A DNA stretch of 26,495 nt from JBOGJI01 sp050747865 (lineage in GTDB: Bacteria; Acidobacteriota; Thermoanaerobaculia; Multivoradales; JAHEKO01): assembly GCA_050747865.1 (NCBI GenBank), contig JBOGJI010000198.1, forward strand, positions 1 to 26,495. Direction: 5' to 3'. Positions 21,467-26,495 of the stretch are shown in pieces. Position 1 is the stretch's first letter, and each line of letters begins with the position of its first letter. The notes under the pieces are model-generated. The model made no database searches. It was not told where the DNA came from and saw only the letters and a program-made list of their open reading frames with translations. A program made the position numbers and the translations under genes.

Positions 21467-22300
21467 CTAGAGGCCGAGGCGCTCGGGGCCAGAGTAGACG
21501 TTGAATCGCCCCTGTCGCAGGAAGCCGATCAGTGTCATGCCGTGGGCGCGCGCCGTGGCGACGGCGAAGCTCGACGGGGCAGACACGGCGGCGAGCACCG
21601 GGCAGCCGGCCATCAAGGCCTTGGCAACCAGCTCGTAGCCCGCCCGTCCCGAGAGCAGGATCAGCGCCTCGGCCAGCGGCAGGCGCCGCTGGTGGAGGGC
21701 CCAGCCGATCAGCTTGTCCAAGGCGTTGTGGCGCCCGACGTCCTCGCGCAGGGCCAGCAGCTCACCGTCGGGGGTGAACAGGGCGGCGGCGTGGAGGCCG
21801 CCGGTCGCCGCGAAGGTGGTCTGCGCGCGTTGCATGGCGGCCGGCAGGCCGGCGATCACGGCGCCGCGCAGCGCCGGCCCGGAGGACAGCTCGACCACGC
21901 GCGCCAGATCCAGCGCCTCGAGGCTGGTCTTGCCGCACAGGCCGCAGGCGGCGGTGGCGAAGCCGTGCCGCGCGCTCGCCGCCAGATCGGGAAGCTCGGC
22001 GGCGGCCAGCTCGACGAGGATCCTGTGCGGCAGGGGCGCGCCGTCGAGGCCGGCGGGCCGGCGCACCGCGGCGATGTCCTCCGCCCCGCCGATCACCCCT
22101 TCGGCGTACAGCAGACCCGTCGCCAGCTCTTCGTCGCTGCCGGGGGTGCGCAGGGTGACGGCGAGCACCGCCTCCTCGCCGCCGGCGGCGAGCTGGATCT
22201 CGAGCGGCGCCTCGGCTGCCAGCGTGTCCGGCACGCTCTGCGCCCGGCCGTCCTGGACGATCTGCACGTCGACGGCAACGGTCGGATCGGGCCTGGTCAC
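21467..22300 (-). CDS. fdhD: Formate dehydrogenase accessory sulfurtransferase FdhD
   Basis: This 277-residue protein has the FdhD cysteine pair CGLC (119-122), EDVGRHNALDKLIGW, and LSGRAGYELVAKALMAG. FdhD carries sulfur from the cysteine desulfurase IscS to the molybdenum cofactor before it enters formate dehydrogenase. No formate dehydrogenase gene is in the window. The GTG start at 22300 lies six nt after GATAAT on the minus strand (22312-22307), again leaderless. It follows the M14 gene by 20 bp. Confidence 0.95.
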   Translation of the reverse strand: MTRPDPTVAVDVQIVQDGRAQSVPDTLAAEAPLEIQLAAGGEEAVLAVTLRTPGSDEELATGLLYAEGVIGGAEDIAAVRRPAGLDGAPLPHRILVELAAAELPDLAASARHGFATAACGLCGKTSLEALDLARVVELSSGPALRGAVIAGLPAAMQRAQTTFAATGGLHAAALFTPDGELLALREDVGRHNALDKLIGWALHQRRLPLAEALILLSGRAGYELVAKALMAGCPVLAAVSAPSSFAVATARAHGMTLIGFLRQGRFNVYSGPERLGL

Positions 22301-22306
22301 GACCGG

Positions 22307-22312
22307 ATTATC
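22307..22312 (-). promoter_or_regulatory. -10 box of fdhD
   Basis: GATAAT on the minus strand, six nt before the GTG. A weak TTGGGC lies 16 bp further up, inside the end of the M14 gene. Confidence 0.4.
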
Positions 22313-22320
22313 CCCCGCCG

Positions 22321-25266
22321 CTACCGGCGCCCAAGGTCGAGGTGGTCGTGGTGGAGCAGGGCATTGAGGACCAGGGGGTAGCTGCCCACGGTCTCGCCAC
22401 GCCAGATCGGGTTGATCGCGAACAGCAGCACATGGCCGTCGCCGAGCGGGACGTCGACCACGGCCGGCCGCCCGGCGAGCCGATCGCCGCCGTCGAGCAG
22501 GCCCGAGACCAGCAGCTCCTCCTCGTCCGCGAAGCGCAAGATGACCCGCGGCCGCTGGCCTTGCGGGATGACGTACGGGTCGTTGCGCATCTGCTCCTCG
22601 CTCAGGGGCACCGCCTCCCAGGGCCTGGCCTCCGGCGGCTCCGGCGGTCTCTCGAACGGCCTTCCCTGCGGGACGTCGTGCTCCTCGGCGCCGCCCCGGC
22701 CGGTCGGGCGCGTCGGCGGCTCCTCCAGGCGGCCGCCCTGAGCCAGGCTCGACACCTCGAAGGACAGACCGCTGGCGCTGTAGATCGCAAGCGTCTCGTC
22801 GTAGCCCCAGGACACCGGGCTCGAGCGGTCGACGAAACGCGCGCGCAGCACGCTCCCCTGCACCCGGAGGCCGTCGTCATCGGCGACCCGGACGCCGGGC
22901 GCCAGCCCCTGGTCGATGAGGAGACGGGCCGTGTCCTCGACCGCCACCAGCAGCCCGCCGCGCTGGACGAAGCGCCTCAAGTTGGCGAGGCCGGCAAAGC
23001 CCAGCCCCGGCCGCACATCCTCCGTGGCGTCGATGCGGCCGAGGTTGGGGGTGAGCTCGCTGGTCTGCCATGGCATGGGTTCGCCCCACAGGGGCAGCCC
23101 CTCGACGATGCGCTGGGGATCGCCCCAGCCGATCGGCGGGAAGAGGATCACGTCGTAGCGGCCGGCGAGCTCCGGGTCGGCGGCGACGTCCTGGGTGCTG
23201 ATGTAGTCGTAGGGCACCTCGAGGCGATCGAGGGCCTGGCGCCACCAGCCTTCCGTCTGGGTGTCGATCCAGGTGTGCAGGAGCGCGACGCGGGGGCTGC
23301 CGACGGGATGGCGCGCGACGTCGGGGGTGCGGCCGGTCGCGCGGACGGGAACCCCGGCGGCCCGCGCGGCCTCGCTCACCGCCTCCGGCTCGGCCCCGCT
23401 CACAATCAGCGCCCCGGCTCCGAGCTCGCGCCCGTCCGCTTCGAGGTCTTCCGCGGCGACGTCCACGGCGGCGCCGCCCAGCCGGTAACGCAGCGAGGCC
23501 AGGGCCGCTCCGGCCGCCGCGCGGTCGACCAGGAAGACGTCGCCGCGGCCCTCCCCCGGGGGCGCCGCCGACACCGGATCCGCCACTAGGGACATGGGCG
23601 CCTCGAGCAGCCCGCGGTCGGTCACCCGCACGACCTCGACGTCGAACAGCTCCCCCAGCGTCCACCCGGTGTCGTCGTAGGGATTCTTCTGCGGGTCGTC
23701 CGGGCTCCAGTACTGATGGTCCAGCAGCGCGTCGGCGATGCGGCTGTACGGCTGGTCCATGCGGATCACGAAGCTGCCTGCGGGAAAGCGCCGCGTCGCG
23801 GCCTCGGTGCCCCCTTCCTCGTTCGCCGGCGCTTCCAGCGCCACGTCCGCGGGCCCGTCGAGGCGCGAGATCTCGCAGTGCTGGAGCGCCAGGATCTCCA
23901 GCAGCTGGCCTCGAGCCCAGCGGCGCGGCTCGTCGGCGGGCAACACGTAGGCGGCCGGTCCCTCGTTCGCCGGCTTTTCGATCGAGCGCTTGGCTTTCAT
24001 GAAGAAGTTGCGCAGGAACGTCTCCCGGTTCTCGGCGAAGTAGGCGAGCGACACCAGCAGCCCCGTCTGCTGGTAGTTGTTGTTGTTGCGCTGCGACCAG
24101 GTGACGCGCGGCAGCGGCGGGTTCTGGCGATACCAGGTCCGGTTGTATTCGTCGGGGTCGAGGGTGCGCTCCACGGTGTCCGCGCCGGCGTTGCCGAAGG
24201 TCTCGTAGAGCCGGCTCACGCCGTTGTGGGTGGCGGCCAGGAACATGAGATAGGCCGGGCTCCAGGTGTCGAAGTCGCCGTGCGCGAACACCCCCGGCAT
24301 GCCGAAGCGGGTCATCTCCGCCACGTTGTACCAGCCCATGAGCTGCCACTCGTTGGTGAGGATGGGGTCGAGCCAGGCGTTGTACGGGCCGTCGCCGATG
24401 GTGTTGTCGTAGAGGAAGGGGACCGACTCGTGCAGGTCGTGCAGCACCTGGGCGTGCCAGCCGACGAAGGTGTCGAGCACCGCGCGGGTCAGGTTGAGGG
24501 TCAAGGTGAGGGCGTCCCGGTTGTTGTCGTGCGCCACGTAGCGACCCCAGTAGTAGAGGTCCGGGTAGTTGCGGCCGGGGTGCGCCTTGTGCCAGTTGTA
24601 GAGATCGACCATGCGGTCGCGGCCGTCCACTTCCACGACCGGCGTCAAGAGGACGATCACGTTGTCGCGGATCGCCCGGATGTAGGGGCTCTCGTCGACC
24701 GCCAGGCGGTAGGCGAGCTCCATCAGCGCCGTGGGCGATCCGGTCTCCGGCGAGTGGATGGCGCCGGTGATGTAGTAGACGGGGATCGCGCGGGCGGTGA
24801 TCTCCCGCGCCCGCGCCTCGTCGAGATCGAGCGCGCGGGGATCGGCGAGCTGGGCGAGCAGCCGATCGTTCTCCTGCCGCCGCGCCAGGTTCGCCTCCGA
24901 GCTCACCGCCACCGCCAACATCTCTCGCCCCTCCTCGCTGGTGCCGATGACGCTCACCTCGACCCGCGGGCTGGCCTCGGCCAGCAGCCGGAAGTAGCGA
25001 TGGATGTCGATCACGTAGGGCAACATGTCCGGCGCCCCAGCGACGTCCCCGAGCGCCGCCGCCGGGGTCGGCACGGCGGCGGACGCGGGCAGGTAGTCGG
25101 TAAGCGGCGAGTTGAACCGCGGGTCGGTGGTGGTCTCGCGGATGCGCGCCGTGTAGCTCTTGTCCACCGGCTGGTCGGGAGAGCGCTCGAAGGCGACGGG
25201 GAGCCGCGCCTGGCCGAAGGCGGGCGCCGCGGCGAGCAGGGCGAGGAGCATCGAGATCCGGGACAT
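22321..25266 (-). CDS. Secreted M14 zinc carboxypeptidase-like protein
   Basis: This 981-residue protein has a signal peptide (MSRISMLLALLAAAPAFGQA). The M14 fold is marked by IHSPETG (H171, E174) and HDLHES (H279), which supply the zinc ligands. RNNNNYQQTGLL and an aromatic-rich middle region follow. The C-terminal third (VALLHTWIDTQTEGWWRQAL, YDVILFPPIGWG) resembles a type 1 glutamine amidotransferase-like domain, an arrangement seen in large secreted M14 proteins. AGGAGG precedes the ATG at 25266 by five nt. It probably digests external peptides. The final zinc-activating Glu could not be placed with confidence. Confidence 0.92.
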   Translation of the reverse strand: MSRISMLLALLAAAPAFGQARLPVAFERSPDQPVDKSYTARIRETTTDPRFNSPLTDYLPASAAVPTPAAALGDVAGAPDMLPYVIDIHRYFRLLAEASPRVEVSVIGTSEEGREMLAVAVSSEANLARRQENDRLLAQLADPRALDLDEARAREITARAIPVYYITGAIHSPETGSPTALMELAYRLAVDESPYIRAIRDNVIVLLTPVVEVDGRDRMVDLYNWHKAHPGRNYPDLYYWGRYVAHDNNRDALTLTLNLTRAVLDTFVGWHAQVLHDLHESVPFLYDNTIGDGPYNAWLDPILTNEWQLMGWYNVAEMTRFGMPGVFAHGDFDTWSPAYLMFLAATHNGVSRLYETFGNAGADTVERTLDPDEYNRTWYRQNPPLPRVTWSQRNNNNYQQTGLLVSLAYFAENRETFLRNFFMKAKRSIEKPANEGPAAYVLPADEPRRWARGQLLEILALQHCEISRLDGPADVALEAPANEEGGTEAATRRFPAGSFVIRMDQPYSRIADALLDHQYWSPDDPQKNPYDDTGWTLGELFDVEVVRVTDRGLLEAPMSLVADPVSAAPPGEGRGDVFLVDRAAAGAALASLRYRLGGAAVDVAAEDLEADGRELGAGALIVSGAEPEAVSEAARAAGVPVRATGRTPDVARHPVGSPRVALLHTWIDTQTEGWWRQALDRLEVPYDYISTQDVAADPELAGRYDVILFPPIGWGDPQRIVEGLPLWGEPMPWQTSELTPNLGRIDATEDVRPGLGFAGLANLRRFVQRGGLLVAVEDTARLLIDQGLAPGVRVADDDGLRVQGSVLRARFVDRSSPVSWGYDETLAIYSASGLSFEVSSLAQGGRLEEPPTRPTGRGGAEEHDVPQGRPFERPPEPPEARPWEAVPLSEEQMRNDPYVIPQGQRPRVILRFADEEELLVSGLLDGGDRLAGRPAVVDVPLGDGHVLLFAINPIWRGETVGSYPLVLNALLHHDHLDLGRR

Positions 25267-25295
25267 CGGGGCCTCCTGAGGTTCCGTCGATCGGG

Positions 25296-25301
25296 AGTCT
25301 A
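25296..25301 (-). promoter_or_regulatory. -10 box of the M14 gene
   Basis: TAGACT on the minus strand; a leader of about 25 nt with AGGAGG follows. The -35 (TGTCTC, 17 bp upstream) is weak. Confidence 0.3.
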
Positions 25302-25441
25302 GCCCCCCGAAGGGGATCGAGACAGGCGCCGATCCGGCTCGCCGGCCGCACGCAGGAGGCTCCGGGCGCTGGCCTCCGCCGCCGGCGCGTGAGAGAATAT
25401 CCCCGGATCCTCAGGCCGGACGTCACGAGGAGGTTCGCCAC

Positions 25442-25726
25442 ATGACCGACCTGCTCCTCAAGCTGTCGAGCTACCCGCTGATGGAGGTCTTCCTCATCGC
25501 CGCGGTGGTGCTGGTGCTCGTCGACTACTTCTTGCCCGTCGATTGGGCCGCCTACCTGGGATACCTGTGCTTCGCGCTGGGCATGTTCTGGGCGTTTCCG
25601 TTCGGACCGCTGGGCAGTCTGCTCACGGCGCTCGCCGCCTGGGCCCTACTGCTCATCCTCCACAAGGTCTGGTTCTCACGTTTCCTGACCAACGCCGTCG
25701 GGCCGCGCCGCCGCGCCGGTCCGTAG
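25442..25726 (+). CDS. Small three-helix membrane protein
   Basis: This 94-residue protein has about three hydrophobic segments (LMEVFLIAAVVLVLVDYFL; YLGYLCFALGMFWAF; LLTALAAWALLLILHKVWF) and a basic C-terminus. The PVDWAAYLGY phrase is reminiscent of NfeD-like membrane parts, but I cannot place it. GAGGAGG at 25429-25435 is a good ribosome site. The next gene, mtgA, is 36 bp downstream on the same strand. Confidence 0.75.
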   Translation: MTDLLLKLSSYPLMEVFLIAAVVLVLVDYFLPVDWAAYLGYLCFALGMFWAFPFGPLGSLLTALAAWALLLILHKVWFSRFLTNAVGPRRRAGP

Positions 25727-25762
25727 CGGCCGAGCCCGTCTCGGCCGCGGGACCCGCTCACG

Positions 25763-26482
25763 ATGACAGGTTGCATCGGGCGTCTGATCCGTGCCGTGGT
25801 CCTGCTGGTCGCGGTGGCCGTCGGCGTGCCGCTGATCGCAGTGCTGGCCCTGCGCGTCTTGCCCCCGCCGACCTCGGCGTTCGTTCTGCGGGTACAGCTC
25901 GAGGAGCTGGCGGCCGGCCGTTCGCCGCGCGCGGTCGAATACGACTGGGTCGCCTGGGCGGAGATCTCCCCCGCGATGCGGCTTGCGGTGGTCGCCGCCG
26001 AAGACCAGCTTTTCCCCGTCCATGACGGCTTCGACGTGGAATCGATCCGCGACGCCCTGGAGGAGCGCGAACGGGGCCGGCCCCTGCGCGGCGCCTCCAC
26101 CATCACGCAGCAGACGGTCAAGAACCTCTATCTCTGGCCTGGCCGGAGCTGGCTGCGCAAGGGTCTCGAGGCCGCCCTGACGGCGCTTACGGAGGCCCTG
26201 TGGCCCAAGCGTCGGATCCTCGAGGTCTACTTGAACGTCGCCCAGTTCGGCCCCACCACCTTCGGCGTCGAGGCCGCGGCGCGCCGCTTCTTCGGCAAGC
26301 CGGCCGCCGAGCTCTCGGCTCATGAGGCGTCGCTCTTGGCGGCGGTCCTTCCCAACCCGTACCGCATGCACGTCGACCGCCCCTCGGCCTACGTCTATTT
26401 GCGCGCCGTCTGGATTCGCCGCCAGATGCGCCAGCTCGGGGCGGCGTATCTCGATTCACTGGAGAGCCTGTCCGACAAATAG
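25763..26482 (+). CDS. mtgA: Monofunctional peptidoglycan transglycosylase (GT51)
   Basis: This 239-residue protein has one N-terminal membrane helix and a GT51 domain: AAEDQLFPVHDGFD with catalytic Glu80, GASTITQQTVKNLYL, RKGLEA, and KRRILEVYLNVAQFG. It polymerises lipid II into glycan chains at the inner membrane and lacks a transpeptidase domain. The length is normal for MtgA. No strong ribosome site was seen before the ATG at 25763. Confidence 0.95.
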   Translation: MTGCIGRLIRAVVLLVAVAVGVPLIAVLALRVLPPPTSAFVLRVQLEELAAGRSPRAVEYDWVAWAEISPAMRLAVVAAEDQLFPVHDGFDVESIRDALEERERGRPLRGASTITQQTVKNLYLWPGRSWLRKGLEAALTALTEALWPKRRILEVYLNVAQFGPTTFGVEAAARRFFGKPAAELSAHEASLLAAVLPNPYRMHVDRPSAYVYLRAVWIRRQMRQLGAAYLDSLESLSDK

Positions 26483-26495
26483 GCACGGTCGTGCC

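Noticed and set aside
22321..25441. A second long minus-strand frame (854 codons) overlapping the M14 gene
   Set aside because: It is an arginine-rich shadow with no signal peptide or motif; the M14 frame has zinc ligands, a signal peptide and a ribosome site.

Overview
This 26.5 kb window is high-GC DNA from an unnamed bacterium. The mix of genes suggests a Gram-negative envelope: a GT51 monofunctional transglycosylase, a CreD-like protein, a secreted M14 peptidase with a C-terminal amidotransferase-like domain, and short DUF membrane proteins. The style resembles Acidobacteriota or a neighbouring phylum, but no rRNA or tRNA is present, so this is inference only. Several genes appear to be leaderless, with a TANNNT -10 box 6-7 nt before the start codon.

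Layout. (1) 1-350: an imperfect hairpin and the 3' remnant of a secreted or calcium-binding-like gene. (2) 355-2265 (-): a large uncharacterised membrane protein with internal repeats. (3) 2364-5202 (-): a DUF2270 remnant, then an arsenic operon transcribed arsR-arsM-flavoprotein. (4) 5347-10221 (+): an accessory defence region holding the start of hsdM, an AbiEi antitoxin, a truncated AbiEii fused to the last codons of hsdS, a Fic protein, a complete AbiEi/AbiEii pair and an FRG-domain protein. An attC-like half-site lies just after the last stop. (5) 10315-12289 (-): a radical SAM/SPASM-like protein and a metallophosphoesterase. (6) 12411-15017 (+): a membrane protein, a type III polyketide synthase with no canonical start codon, and an FAD oxidoreductase, forming a small alkylpyrone/alkylresorcinol-type cluster. 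(7) 14935-15669 (-) rhomboid protease and 15781-17364 (+) radical SAM protein, transcribed divergently. (8) 17407-19770 (-): membrane protein, winged-helix regulator and creD in one operon, with a strong promoter and two dyad operators. (9) 19948-20731: a membrane-protein remnant and a TetR remnant facing away from each other, both lacking their 5' ends. (10) 20739-22300 (-): a DUF2007 zinc-ribbon protein, a small membrane protein and fdhD. (11) 22321-25266 (-): the M14 metallopeptidase. (12) 25442-26482 (+): a small membrane protein and mtgA.

The most interesting part is 5.3-10.2 kb. It reads as the scar of a type I restriction-modification operon (hsdM start, hsdS end and the hsdS-fic junction are all still recognisable) in which the enzyme genes are gone, but an AbiE antitoxin, Fic, a second complete AbiE module and an FRG protein remain. 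The two abiE promoters share a nearly identical 15-bp operator sequence, so the surviving antitoxins may cross-regulate each other. Two other places (19948-20731 and 2364-2669) also look like deletion scars.
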